Source of the DNA: Micrococcales bacterium
Lineage (GTDB): Bacteria > Actinomycetota > Actinomycetes > S36-B12 > UBA10799
DNA: 64,000 bases
Direction of reading: 5' to 3'
Assembly: GCA_016703125.1 (NCBI GenBank)
Contig: JADJCR010000008.1
Location: 124,001 to 188,000, forward strand
Part shown: piece by piece, positions 45,875 through 54,396 of the stretch
Layout: each line of letters starts with the position of its first letter
Numbering within the stretch: position 1 is the first letter of the stretch
The notes under the pieces: generated by a model
Told to the model about the DNA's origin: nothing
The model's database searches: none
Seen by the model: only the letters and a program-made list of their open reading frames with translations
Translations under genes and position numbers: made by a program

Positions 45875-48800
45875 CGGATGATCTCCGCGTCACAATTGGC
45901 GCGCACCCGGTCGATGCGTTTGGCGATCTCGGGGGTGACCTCCACGGAGTCGGCAGCGCCGGGGATCATCCGGGCGATCACCCTGGCCTCACCGTCGATG
46001 ACCACGGTGGTCTTGGCGAAGAACTGCGGCAGTTCCTGGTAGCAGGTCCCGCAGTCGTTGCACAAACCCTCGTCGGCGGGGTCGAGCCAGACCGGGCCGT
46101 GCGAGGTCTCGGCGGCCGGCGTCGCCTCGGCCGGTGCGGCGGTGCTCGCGTCGGCAGGCGCCAGGAGTCCCCCACCAGCCCCGGCCGGTGCCCGGCTGGA
46201 CGTCGCCAGTTCGGACATGGCCCGCGCGATGTCGTCCAGCGAGCTCTCGCGGGCGGTGGCGGCCTCTTCGTACTTCGCGCCCAACTGCTCGAGGTCCGCT
46301 CGGTGCAGCGCGGTCAGTTGCGCCTCATGGACCCCGGACAGGTACTGCAGGGTCTGCCAGTACCGGCGCCGGTCCTCGACCAGCGACACGATGCCGTGCG
46401 AGCAGGCGACCTTGATCAGGTGCCGGTCGTCGTCGGTGGCGTAGATGAAGGGCAGGTGCTCGGCGCGCTGTTCGGCGGGCAACTCCACGTACTCGTCGAT
46501 GGGCACAGCGCTGGCTTCCTCGTCGGGCGCCAGTTTCCGGAACTGCTTCTTGAACCGCACCTCGCCCAGCGCGAACTCGGCCGGTGTCAGCGGGGTGGTC
46601 AGCAGTTGCAGAGCGCCCTCGTCGTCGAGGTACTCAATCGTCTTGGTGGTCCACGTCTTGTCCGCATCGGGGTTGCCCTCGATGGAGAACCACTCGTGCA
46701 TGGTCGAGCCGCGGCGCGGGTCGTGGACGAACAGCGGATGCATCCGGCTCTCGACGGCCATCCGCGCCCGCGCGTTCGACGACGATTCCGGGATGCCGTG
46801 CTCGGACCCGCAGGGGGTGTAGACGTTCATGACCGCCGGCGCCGTCCGGTACTCCAGGTACTCCAGGGTCGTCTGCAGGAAGTGCCCGTGGAACGCCGTG
46901 CTGGTCGAGCAGGCGTACACGTGGGGGTGGAAGGAGGCGAGCAGGGCGAGTTCCTTGCGCGCCTCGTGCTTGCCGGAGTGCGAGCCGCCGAAGCGGGCGA
47001 GGTCGGAGTCCTGCCCGGTGAAACTCGACGTGGACGCCTGGCCACCGGTGTTGGAGTACGCGCCCGAGTCCAGGACCAGCATCTTGACCGGGGTGTCGCT
47101 GGCCAGGATCCGGGACATCGCGCCGAACCCGATGTCGTAGCTGGCGCCGTCGCCGCCGATCGACAGGATCGTCGGCAGCAGGGCGAGTTCCTCAGGGCGG
47201 AACTTCTCCCATGACAGCGTGCGCAACTCGCGCTCGTGGCGTGCCGGGTCGTAGGCATCCTCGAGCTCGAGGGCGGCGATGCGCAGGGCCCGGACGTCCG
47301 CGGTCATCTGCGCCGAAATCCCCTCGAAGATCCCCTTGGCCAGCGGGGAACTGTCCTGGAACAGACTGTTCACCCACGGGTCACTGTAGGAGTTGTAAGG
47401 CATGGTCGAGGCGTAGACGCTGCTGCACCCGGTGGCGTTCGCCACGACGACCGGGGACGGGCCGTTGCCCGTGGGGCCGCCCTCGTAGAGGTACAGCCGG
47501 GTCTCCAGCGTCGCGAGCGCGTCCTCGATCCGCCGGCACCGCTCGGCGTCGTCGACGGTGTTGAGTTTGTCGTGCAACGCCGTCACTAGTTCGTCGAGTT
47601 CCCGGATGTGCGCCCGCCGGCGATCGTCGGCCAGCGCATGGCTGGTGGCCATCACGAGCCGGATCGCGGTGACCTCACCGCAGCCGCGGCAGGCACCGTG
47701 GCCACCGGTCGTGGAGTAGAAGTTGGCCCGGTCGAGCATGAGCCGCTTGAGATCGCCGTCGGCATTGGTCGAGTCCTCGAGGAACCGCGACGGCGTGTTC
47801 GGCAGTGTGGTCATGAACTCGAACCGGTCCTGCAGGGTCCCGAGGACGTCGGCGTCCTCATCGAGCGCGGTCAGGGCCCCGGGGCCGCACACGTCGATGC
47901 ACTCCAGGCACCCGGTGCACTTCCACGGGTCGACCGTCGCCGAGAACAACGCCCCGGTGCCGGCCACCGAGCCTTCCATCGCGTCGAAGAACGGCCGTGT
48001 GCGGGCCACCGGGTAGGTGGCGAGTTTCGCGACCAGCAGGTCGAAGTTGCGCCGAAGGGTGGGCTGCCCCCAGTCGATGCCGGAGCCCACCTCGGCGACG
48101 ACCTCGTCGAACGGCCGCGCGGTCTTGTCCTGCCGGTAGGCCTCGCGCACCTGCTCGGACAGGGTGTAGACGTGTGTGCGCAGCGCCTCTCGCTGCGGCT
48201 CGGTGATGTCGAGTGCCTTGATCCCGGTCAGGATCAGGTCGTGGATCTCGTGCACCACGTTGGGGATCGCGGCGTCCGGGCAGGCCAGGGCGCACTCCAT
48301 GCACCCGGTGCAGGTGGCGAAGTCGAACGCGGGCACGGTGCGCCGGAACAGGCCCTTGTCCTTGGCGGCTGCTGTTCCCGCGGGCATGAACAGCCCGGCC
48401 CCGGGTAGCACGGGCGCCTCGCCGATCGTGCCCTCGCGGAAGGGCCGCGCGGTGGCGTCCTCGTAGTACGCGGGGTCGAACAGCCCGACGGTGCTCGCGG
48501 CGGTGGCGCACATCTCGGCAGAGGGTGCCACGCTGTGCCGGATGGCCACCGGCGGGTCCTCGTCGATGGCGAGGAACAAGGGGGTGTCGTACTCGACGAC
48601 CTGGGTGGCTGCCATGCCCTCGCGGATGACCGCCATGTTGCCCTGGACGACCGCGTCGCCCTTGCCACCGAACTTCTTCACGATCTGGGCGCGGACCTTC
48701 TCAGCGATGGCGTCCTCGGAGGCGCCGCCAGACACCCGGTCGACGTGGCCGACCACCGCGCCGATGAACGCGATGCCCATCATGCGGGTCTCCAGGTCCT

Positions 48801-50931
48801 CGGTGGGGGCGTTGCGCTTGGCCACGCTGAAGGCGTCGACGACCAGGAAGCGGATCCGCCGGTCGCGGATCGTGCGGCGGGCATGGCGGGGCAACTCCCG
48901 CCACACGTCCTCTGGTGACAGGTCGGACTGCAGGATGAACGTGCCGCCCTCGACCAGGCCCTTCAGAGGGTTCGCGTGGTAGAACGCCCGGTGGTCCGGC
49001 GACACGACGACCTCGACGTCCTCGAGTTCGGCGTTGGTGAGCAGAACCGGTTCCGGGCTCAGCGTGATGTAGTAATTGGTGGGTGCGCCGCTCTTCTCCG
49101 AGCCGTACTTCGGCGCGGACTTCGAATGCATGCCCAGCACACCGGCGAGGATGTCGGTGAGCAGTTTGCCGGTGGCGATGGTGCCGTAGCCCCCGACGGA
49201 GTGGAACCGGATCCGGATCGCGCTCGGCGGCAGCAGCACCGGATTGGGCTTGGTCTGCAAAGCCATCAATTCGGTCTCCGGGTAGGCCGACCGCAGCCGG
49301 TCCTGCACCTCGGCCATCTGCGCGGAGGCGCCCTTGGCGAAGAACTGCGAACCCAGGTAGATCAGGGGTGCGCTGTCCGGCTCGGCCATCTGCTCGAACG
49401 CGGCGATGATGTGGCGCGGCTGCACGTCGTGGCCGCCGAGGCCGAAGATGGCGGTGGTCAGCCGCGGTTGTGCAGCCAGTGCCGGGATGCCGTCGTGGCG
49501 GTCCTCGACGGCGTTGGCCGCTGCCCGGAACAGGGCCTGGGTGACCAGGCCGGTCATCGCGGTCTGGTCCGAGCGCTCCAGCACGGTGATCGCCTTTGCG
49601 CCTGCGATGGCTTCGATGAACTCGGCCTCCGGGAACGGTTGCAGGAGCTTCACCGACACCACGCCGACCTTCATCCCGCGCTCGCGCAGCACAGGCAGGA
49701 CGGCCCGCACGTCGTCGGTGATCGAGCCGAGTCCGACCATGATGTAGTCGGCGTCCTCGCAGTCGTAGGCCATCACCGGCGAGTACGTGCGTCCGGTGAG
49801 CGCGGAGTACTCCGCCATCGCCTGCCGGGTGAGCTCGGGCACCGCGTTGGCGAAGTGGGTCCGGTGGTCGGCGGCGCCGGCCTGGAAGTCGGGCTGGTTC
49901 TGGACCGGACCGGTCAGCCCCGGGGTGTTGACGTCGACGAGGGCCGGCACGAGCTGGCGGGTGCCCTTCTCGTGGGCGTTGAGCCACTGCCGCCGCCACT
50001 GACCGTGCAACTCCTCGGGCACGAACGGCAGCGTGTGCTCGATCAGGTCGCCCGCGTTGTCGTGTTCGACCTGATCGGCGACCTCGTCGATGTGGGCGCC
50101 CAGCGCAGCCAGGTCAGCCGGCCGGAAGTCGTCGCGGTGGCGTTGCAGGTACTGGGTCAACTGGAACACGCGGCCCTTGGCGCCGAACAGCACGTCCTGC
50201 GCCACGGTCGGGCTCTTGATCCGGCCCGCGGGGTCTCCGAGGTACTCGCGGAGCAGTTCCGGTTCCGGCAGCGAGGCCTCGCTCAGCATGTGGCTGGTGG
50301 CGAACCCGTCCATGGCGTTGGCCACCGGGATCAGTGACAGCGCGGAGGTCCGGTAGCTGATCGCGGCCAGGTCGGCGGCCTCCTGCGGGTTGGAGCCGAA
50401 CAGGATCGTGTAGCCGGCCGACAGCAGCGCGTACACGTCGTCGTGGCCGGCCATGACGTTCAGGGAGTGCTTGGAGACCACCCGGGCGGCGACCTGGAGC
50501 ACGAAGCCCCCGATCTTCTTACCGACGGTCACGTAGTGTGACTCCATCGCGTAGAGGATGCCCTGGCTCGACGAGGCGTTGGAGATGAACTGGCCGCCGG
50601 TCAGCGCCGCCCCGAGCGCGCCGCTCTGGGCGGAGTGCTCGCCCTCTGGTTCGAAGAAGAAGGGGTGCTTGCCCCACACGTTCACGCCGCCCTCGGCCCG
50701 GGCCGCCTCGAAGAGTTCCGAGATCTCCGTCGAGGGGGTGATCGGGTAGCCGATGACACCACCGCACACATGGCGCATCACGTGGGCGATCGCTCCGTTG
50801 CCGTGGATCACCACCGGCTGCCCTGGGTAGGGCGGGTGCTCGATGGTCGGGGGGACGTCGGCGTCCCCCACCGCGGTTTCGCCGGCCGGGGAGCGCTCCT
50901 CGGGCCGTGTAGTCGTGTTGCTCTCGCTCAT
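45871..50931 (-). CDS. nifJ: Pyruvate:ferredoxin (flavodoxin) oxidoreductase, giant single-chain form
   Basis: 1686 residues from ATG 50931; usual PFORs are about 1170-1250. Domain order is alpha ('CGGVIGYPITPSTEISELFE', catalytic Thr/Glu region), a transketolase-like C-terminal part ('CEDADYIMVGLGSITDDVRA'), gamma ('IRIRFHSVGGYGTIATGKLL'), a two-cluster ferredoxin domain ('CTGCMECALACPDAAIP', 'CTGCLECIDVCGPGAL'), and the TPP-binding beta part ('GACRGCGEVTAIRLVMATSH', 'GGDGASYDIGFGAMSRIL'). An alanine-rich linker leads to an extra C-terminal ferredoxin-like segment ('GLCNDCGTCYQELPQFF'). It makes acetyl-CoA, CO2 and reduced ferredoxin from pyruvate (or another 2-oxoacid). It is the first gene of the operon with the Nfn-like fusion. 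Start: AAGGTGAGG site 5 bases up. Confidence 0.92.
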   Translation of the reverse strand: MSESNTTTRPEERSPAGETAVGDADVPPTIEHPPYPGQPVVIHGNGAIAHVMRHVCGGVIGYPITPSTEISELFEAARAEGGVNVWGKHPFFFEPEGEHSAQSGALGAALTGGQFISNASSSQGILYAMESHYVTVGKKIGGFVLQVAARVVSKHSLNVMAGHDDVYALLSAGYTILFGSNPQEAADLAAISYRTSALSLIPVANAMDGFATSHMLSEASLPEPELLREYLGDPAGRIKSPTVAQDVLFGAKGRVFQLTQYLQRHRDDFRPADLAALGAHIDEVADQVEHDNAGDLIEHTLPFVPEELHGQWRRQWLNAHEKGTRQLVPALVDVNTPGLTGPVQNQPDFQAGAADHRTHFANAVPELTRQAMAEYSALTGRTYSPVMAYDCEDADYIMVGLGSITDDVRAVLPVLRERGMKVGVVSVKLLQPFPEAEFIEAIAGAKAITVLERSDQTAMTGLVTQALFRAAANAVEDRHDGIPALAAQPRLTTAIFGLGGHDVQPRHIIAAFEQMAEPDSAPLIYLGSQFFAKGASAQMAEVQDRLRSAYPETELMALQTKPNPVLLPPSAIRIRFHSVGGYGTIATGKLLTDILAGVLGMHSKSAPKYGSEKSGAPTNYYITLSPEPVLLTNAELEDVEVVVSPDHRAFYHANPLKGLVEGGTFILQSDLSPEDVWRELPRHARRTIRDRRIRFLVVDAFSVAKRNAPTEDLETRMMGIAFIGAVVGHVDRVSGGASEDAIAEKVRAQIVKKFGGKGDAVVQGNMAVIREGMAATQVVEYDTPLFLAIDEDPPVAIRHSVAPSAEMCATAASTVGLFDPAYYEDATARPFREGTIGEAPVLPGAGLFMPAGTAAAKDKGLFRRTVPAFDFATCTGCMECALACPDAAIPNVVHEIHDLILTGIKALDITEPQREALRTHVYTLSEQVREAYRQDKTARPFDEVVAEVGSGIDWGQPTLRRNFDLLVAKLATYPVARTRPFFDAMEGSVAGTGALFSATVDPWKCTGCLECIDVCGPGALTALDEDADVLGTLQDRFEFMTTLPNTPSRFLEDSTNADGDLKRLMLDRANFYSTTGGHGACRGCGEVTAIRLVMATSHALADDRRRAHIRELDELVTALHDKLNTVDDAERCRRIEDALATLETRLYLYEGGPTGNGPSPVVVANATGCSSVYASTMPYNSYSDPWVNSLFQDSSPLAKGIFEGISAQMTADVRALRIAALELEDAYDPARHERELRTLSWEKFRPEELALLPTILSIGGDGASYDIGFGAMSRILASDTPVKMLVLDSGAYSNTGGQASTSSFTGQDSDLARFGGSHSGKHEARKELALLASFHPHVYACSTSTAFHGHFLQTTLEYLEYRTAPAVMNVYTPCGSEHGIPESSSNARARMAVESRMHPLFVHDPRRGSTMHEWFSIEGNPDADKTWTTKTIEYLDDEGALQLLTTPLTPAEFALGEVRFKKQFRKLAPDEEASAVPIDEYVELPAEQRAEHLPFIYATDDDRHLIKVACSHGIVSLVEDRRRYWQTLQYLSGVHEAQLTALHRADLEQLGAKYEEAATARESSLDDIARAMSELATSSRAPAGAGGGLLAPADASTAAPAEATPAAETSHGPVWLDPADEGLCNDCGTCYQELPQFFAKTTVVIDGEARVIARMIPGAADSVEVTPEIAKRIDRVRANCDAEIIR

Positions 50932-51035
50932 GGCCTCACCTTCCCTCCGAGTATCCCACCGAAGCGACCTGAACAGGTCGGTTGGGATGCGGTCGTCCGC
51001 CCCGGCGTTCGCTTGGCGAGGCCCCCTCCGGACCG

Positions 51036-51285
51036 GTCGTGACGACGATGCTGGCAGGACCGGCGCAGCGTGCACTCGTTGTCCCGCTCTGGTTCGCCGC
51101 GACGAGCGCGCCGGACCATCTCGCCTACCCGCCGACGCCGCCGAGGTGGCAGACACGGGTGCGGCTTCGGGATGAAATGGGGGGACCGAGGGTGCAAAGG
51201 GGTGGCGCAACTGAGTGAGGAGGATCTGGGGCTCGCGATCGTGCAATGGGGAAGGGGGTGTATTGGGTGAACGGGTTTCGCAAGC
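51036..51285 (+). pseudogene. Diverged partial copy of the 41721-42838 gene tail
   Basis: The plus strand reads 'PDHLAYPPTPPRWQTRVRLR', then (other frame) 'QLSEEDLGLAIVQWG', closely matching 'DHLAYPPTPPRWQTRARLRD' and 'TEEELALALVQWG' at 42590-42740. It has an extra stretch of about 45 bases before the match and lacks any upstream gene. The remainder of the 51290-51450 region shows no gene. Confidence 0.6.
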
Positions 51286-51457
51286 CGGTCAGGCGTAGAA
51301 GCGGGTGCCTACATCAGTCAGCGGTGCGTCACCCACTGACTGCGATGGCGACTGGAGCGAGCCACTCCGGACTCCAGGGACTCCCTTCTACAGTGGTGAC
51401 AGACGCAGCGGGGAACGGGGCGAACAAGTGGTCAACGCGGACATCTTCTTGCCGTTA

Positions 51458-51475
51458 GTAATGCAATTGCATTAC
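51458..51475. promoter_or_regulatory. Perfect palindromic operator of prlF-yhaV
   Basis: GTAATGCAATTGCATTAC is an exact 18-base palindrome, AT-rich in a GC-rich region, 31 bases upstream of the prlF start. AbrB-type antitoxins such as PrlF bind such sites to repress their own operon. Confidence 0.7.
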
Positions 51476-51506
51476 CGTAGATGTAGGTTTCCCGAAGGAG
51501 AGTCGA

Positions 51507-51824
51507 ATGCCCACCCCGATCATCGAGGCGGAGTCCACACTGACCGACCGCTATCAGACAACGATCCCTGAACCGGTTCGCCGTGCCCTCGGCCTGGGTA
51601 AGCGCGACGCTCTCATTTACACCGTGCTCGATGACGGCTCCGTGCGAATCTCCCGCGCCAACGAAGACCCCACACTTGCCCCGTTCCTCGTTCTGCTCGC
51701 AGAAGACATTGCCCTTCACCCCGAGCACCTGAAAGTCGTTCCCGATAGTCTGCTGCAACGTATCGACGACTTGGTTGGCGGAATGGACGTCGACCTTGAC
51801 GCCCCGCTTGATGAAGACGATTGA
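51507..51824 (+). CDS. prlF: PrlF-type AbrB/SpoVT antitoxin
   Basis: 105 residues. The N-terminal swapped-hairpin AbrB fold reads 'ESTLTDRYQTTIPEPVRRAL', then 'GKRDALIYTVLDDGSVRISR'. The C-terminal half is acidic, as expected for the part that neutralises the toxin. An AAGGAG site precedes the ATG at 51507. The stop shares one base with the start of yhaV (TGATG), so toxin and antitoxin are made together, and the palindrome upstream is the likely autoregulatory operator. Confidence 0.88.
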   Translation: MPTPIIEAESTLTDRYQTTIPEPVRRALGLGKRDALIYTVLDDGSVRISRANEDPTLAPFLVLLAEDIALHPEHLKVVPDSLLQRIDDLVGGMDVDLDAPLDEDD

Positions 51825-52303
51825 TGGGGGCCACGGGGGTTGTTGTCAACGGGTGGGTGATCGTCGCCCACCCGTTGTTCCTCGCGCAGGTGGAAGCGCT
51901 CATCGCGCAGGTGACAGCCGCGAGGGAGCGCTACCCCGAGACATACCAGCGAAAGCCTGCGGCCAAACGGTTGGCTGCCATCCGAAAACTCGCCTTCAAC
52001 GACATCCCCTCCGACCCAGGCCACGCACGGTACCGGCTGGGTAACACGATGGGGGGCGACTACCGGTTCTGGCGTCGGGCCAAGTTCTTCGAGCGGTATC
52101 GCTTGTTCTTCCGGTACCACGAGAGCGAACGGGTGATCGTCCTTGCCTGGGTGAACGATTCGTCGTCTCTGCGGGAACGCGGTTCCAAGTCCGACGCCTA
52201 CAGCGTGTTTGAAAGCATGCTGGGCCGCGGCAAGCCCCCCGCCACGTGGAAGGAACTCCTGGCTGAGTCGCAGTCAGCCGAACCCCTTGCGCCGCCGGGG
52301 TAA
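51824..52303 (+). CDS. yhaV: YhaV-family toxin (ribonuclease)
   Basis: 159 residues. YhaV toxins are RelE-fold RNases that act with translation; family segments here include 'WVIVAHPLFLAQVEALIAQV' at the start, 'KLAFNDIPSDPGHARYRLG' in the middle and 'WRRAKFFERYRLFFRYH' with 'VIVLAWVNDSSSLRERGSKS' near the end, which carry the basic and aromatic residues of the active site. It is coupled to prlF by a TGATG junction. It appears intact, so the pair is probably functional. Confidence 0.88.
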   Translation: MGATGVVVNGWVIVAHPLFLAQVEALIAQVTAARERYPETYQRKPAAKRLAAIRKLAFNDIPSDPGHARYRLGNTMGGDYRFWRRAKFFERYRLFFRYHESERVIVLAWVNDSSSLRERGSKSDAYSVFESMLGRGKPPATWKELLAESQSAEPLAPPG

Positions 52304-52415
52304 CGCTGGATAGTCACCCCCGCCACACCCAGCAACGCGACGATGCTGCCGTGGACGTTCCGGCGGCGCACCTGATGTTCAACCCCGGAGTGCCCCGGTC
52401 ATCGGCTACCACTCG

Positions 52416-52517
52416 TTATTGACGGTGAGCGGCCATGACCCGACCTCGTTTGTTGAGGGTGCAACGCCGTTTCTGCAGCGGTGGCGCCCCACCGGTGGGC
52501 TTGCCGATGTCGATTGA
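52416..52517 (+). pseudogene. Unidentified protein fragment
   Basis: Between yhaV and the tRNA genes, the plus strand reads 'LLTVSGHDPTSFVEGATPFL' and 'QRWRPTGGLADVD' to the stop at 52515. It looks protein-like but has no start and no recognised family. The rest of the 52304-52582 gap shows nothing. Confidence 0.35.
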
Positions 52518-52582
52518 TGACGCCCTGGTCAGAAGTGCATCTGAGTTCGACAAAGGTCTGGTGTTCGTCACGCCGATAGCGG

Positions 52583-52656
52583 TGGCCAGGGGCGGGGTCG
52601 AACCGCCGACCTTCCGATTTTCAGTCGGACGCTCGTACCAACTGAGCTACCTGGCC
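52583..52656 (-). tRNA. tRNA-Phe (GAA)
   Basis: Acceptor GGCCAGG/CCTGGCC pairs fully. The anticodon stem TCCGA/TCGGA encloses loop CTGAAAA, anticodon GAA. T-loop TTCGACC. CCA is not encoded. It is the last of three tRNA genes on this strand. Confidence 0.93.
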
Positions 52657-52679
52657 GATTGAGTCCGAGTGGACTCGAG

Positions 52680-52752
52680 CGACCCCGACCGGGCTCGAAC
52701 CGGCGACCTCCGCCGTGACAGGGCGGCGCGCTAACCAACTGCGCTATGGGCC
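52680..52752 (-). tRNA. tRNA-Asp (GTC)
   Basis: The anticodon stem CCGCC/GGCGG encloses CTGTCAC, anticodon GTC. The D-arm (AGCGCAGTTGGTTAGCGC) and T-arm are normal. The acceptor 5' strand reads GGCCCAT against 3' CGGGGTC, which leaves mismatches at positions 6 and 7; usual actinobacterial tRNA-Asp begins GGCCCCG. Confidence 0.88.
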
Positions 52753-52785
52753 TTACTGGATCAGCGGACTGATCCTGGTACTGCG

Positions 52786-52858
52786 TGCCCCCAACGGGAT
52801 TCGAACCGGCGCTGCCGCCTTGAAAGGGCGGAGTCCTAGGCCGCTAGACGACGGGGAC
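52786..52858 (-). tRNA. tRNA-Glu (TTC)
   Basis: The anticodon stem CCGCC/GGCGG encloses CTTTCAA, anticodon TTC. The acceptor GTCCCCG pairs with TGGGGGC through two G-T pairs. T-loop TTCGAAT. It is first in the Glu-Asp-Phe cluster. Confidence 0.9.
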
Positions 52859-53077
52859 CTGGGTCCTCGGGCCGTCTGCCGTCGAGGGCTTTCTCATGGT
52901 ACCCGAGAGGTGCACCCGCGAAACAGCCCCTCCCCGACAGTCTCGACCGCGAGGTCGGAGTCCGTTCACCGGGTTGGAGGAGCCACGCATGGTTTCTCCA
53001 ACCTCGTGCGGGTTCTCCAACGCCAGGCAACAGCACGGCCGCGCCACCGCACACCCCCACCCCCTACGGTGAGCGCC
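52859..53077. other. Intergenic region upstream of the tRNA cluster and the M20 gene
   Basis: I see no gene. It must hold the tRNA promoter (minus strand) and the promoter for 53078-54396, but no consensus boxes stand out. Two short related stretches near 52970-53020 (GGTTGGAGGA and GGTTCTCCAAC) are partly complementary and could form a hairpin. Confidence 0.4.
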
Positions 53078-53224
53078 ATGCACGTGCGCGCAGGGACGGT
53101 GGAGGCCCTGAGCCCTGCGCGTGAGATTCTTGAACCGTCGGCCCACGGGCAGCGCACGGTGGCGGCTGAGGGCGGTTGGTTCAAGGATGTGGTTGCGCTG
53201 TTGCGCAGGGAGTTGACGTTGTGA
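53078..53224 (+). CDS. Small ORF (48 residues) coupled to the amidohydrolase
   Basis: ATG 53078 to TGA 53224; the stop overlaps the GTG start of the M20 gene (GTGA). The product, with the basic end 'WFKDVVALLRRELTL', could be a real small protein or a leader peptide that delivers ribosomes to the GTG start. I recognise no family. Confidence 0.4.
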   Translation: MHVRAGTVEALSPAREILEPSAHGQRTVAAEGGWFKDVVALLRRELTL

Positions 53225-54396
53225 GTCTCAAGGAGTTCCTGCAGACGCGGGAGGAAGAACTGATCTCCTTCCGGCGGGATCTGCACGTCCACCCCGAGCT
53301 CTCCGCACAGGAGACCCGCACCACGGCGTCCATCGTGCGCCGGCTGCAGGTCGCTGGGCTGGAGCCCAAGGTGCTCAACTGCGGCACCGGGCTGGTGTGC
53401 GACGTGGGGACCGGCGACGGCCCGGTGCTGGCGCTGCGGGCCGACATCGATGCGCTGGCCATGGACGACGAGTGCCACACCCCATACCGCTCGCACGTCG
53501 AAGGGGTCGCGCATGCCTGCGGCCACGACGTGCACACCGCGATCGTGCTGGGGGCCGGGCTCTTCTTCTCCCAGAACCCCCCGCCCGGCCGGGTCCGGCT
53601 GATCTTCGAACCCGCGGAGGAGAGCGTGCCCGGCGGCGCTGTGGACGTCATCGATGAAGGTCACCTCGATGACGTGGGCGTCATCTTCGGCCTGCACTGT
53701 GACCCGAAGAAGGACGTCGGCACGGTGGGCCTGCGCACCGGACCGGTCTCCTCGGCCTCCGATGTGGTGCGGGTGACGCTGCACGGTCCCGGTGGGCACA
53801 CGGCCCGGCCCGAGCAGACCGTGGACCTCGTCACCGTGATGAGCGAACTGGCGTTGCGTCTGCCGCAGGTTCTCACCGAACGGGTGGAGCGTGCGGGCAA
53901 AGGTCCGATCCGCCTGGTCTGGGGGGCGGTGGCCTCCGGCGAGGCGCCCAACGTCATCCCCGCGAAGGCGGTGCTCACCGGCACGCTGCGCACGCCCGAC
54001 CGGGTCGTGTGGGAGGCGCTGGGCCGGCTGCTCAACGAGTCGGTGGAGAAGATCCTCGGCGAGGCGGGCGTCCAGTGGGACCTCTACCACCGGCAGGGGG
54101 TGCCGCCGGTCGACAACCACGTTGAGCCGACCGCGCTGTGGGCCGATGCGATCGCCGAGGAACTTGGTCAGGAAGCCGTCGTCACCACCGAACAGTCCTG
54201 GGGTGGGGACAGTTTCGCCTGGTACACCGACCGGGTGCCCGGGTGCTACGGCCGGCTCGGGGTGCACGACGGGCATGGCGAGACCCTCGACCTGCATGCC
54301 TCCACGTTCGACGTCGACGAGCGGGCGATCGCCTTCGGCATACGCGCGATGGTCGCCGCCACCAGGGCCTGGTTCACCCCTCAGGTGAACGTGTAG
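53221..54396 (+). CDS. M20-family amidohydrolase/peptidase
   Basis: 391 residues from GTG 53221. This is the M20D (HipO/AmaA) type: metal ligands in 'GVAHACGHDVHTAIVLGAG' (about 95-113), 'IFEPAEESVPGG' (catalytic Glu-Glu) and a later 'GLHCDPKK' His, with the lid/dimerisation domain between ('HGPGGHTARPEQTVDLVTVM'). It probably hydrolyses N-acyl or N-acetyl amino acids, releasing the amino acid. The end overlaps the convergent ADP-ribosylglycohydrolase gene by 16 bases. Confidence 0.88.
   Translation: MSLKEFLQTREEELISFRRDLHVHPELSAQETRTTASIVRRLQVAGLEPKVLNCGTGLVCDVGTGDGPVLALRADIDALAMDDECHTPYRSHVEGVAHACGHDVHTAIVLGAGLFFSQNPPPGRVRLIFEPAEESVPGGAVDVIDEGHLDDVGVIFGLHCDPKKDVGTVGLRTGPVSSASDVVRVTLHGPGGHTARPEQTVDLVTVMSELALRLPQVLTERVERAGKGPIRLVWGAVASGEAPNVIPAKAVLTGTLRTPDRVVWEALGRLLNESVEKILGEAGVQWDLYHRQGVPPVDNHVEPTALWADAIAEELGQEAVVTTEQSWGGDSFAWYTDRVPGCYGRLGVHDGHGETLDLHASTFDVDERAIAFGIRAMVAATRAWFTPQVNV

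Noticed and set aside
37000..53000. Prophage or integrative element spanning the accessory region
   Set aside because: No integrase, transposase, terminase or structural phage gene is visible, and no tRNA-flanking direct repeat could be recognised by eye.
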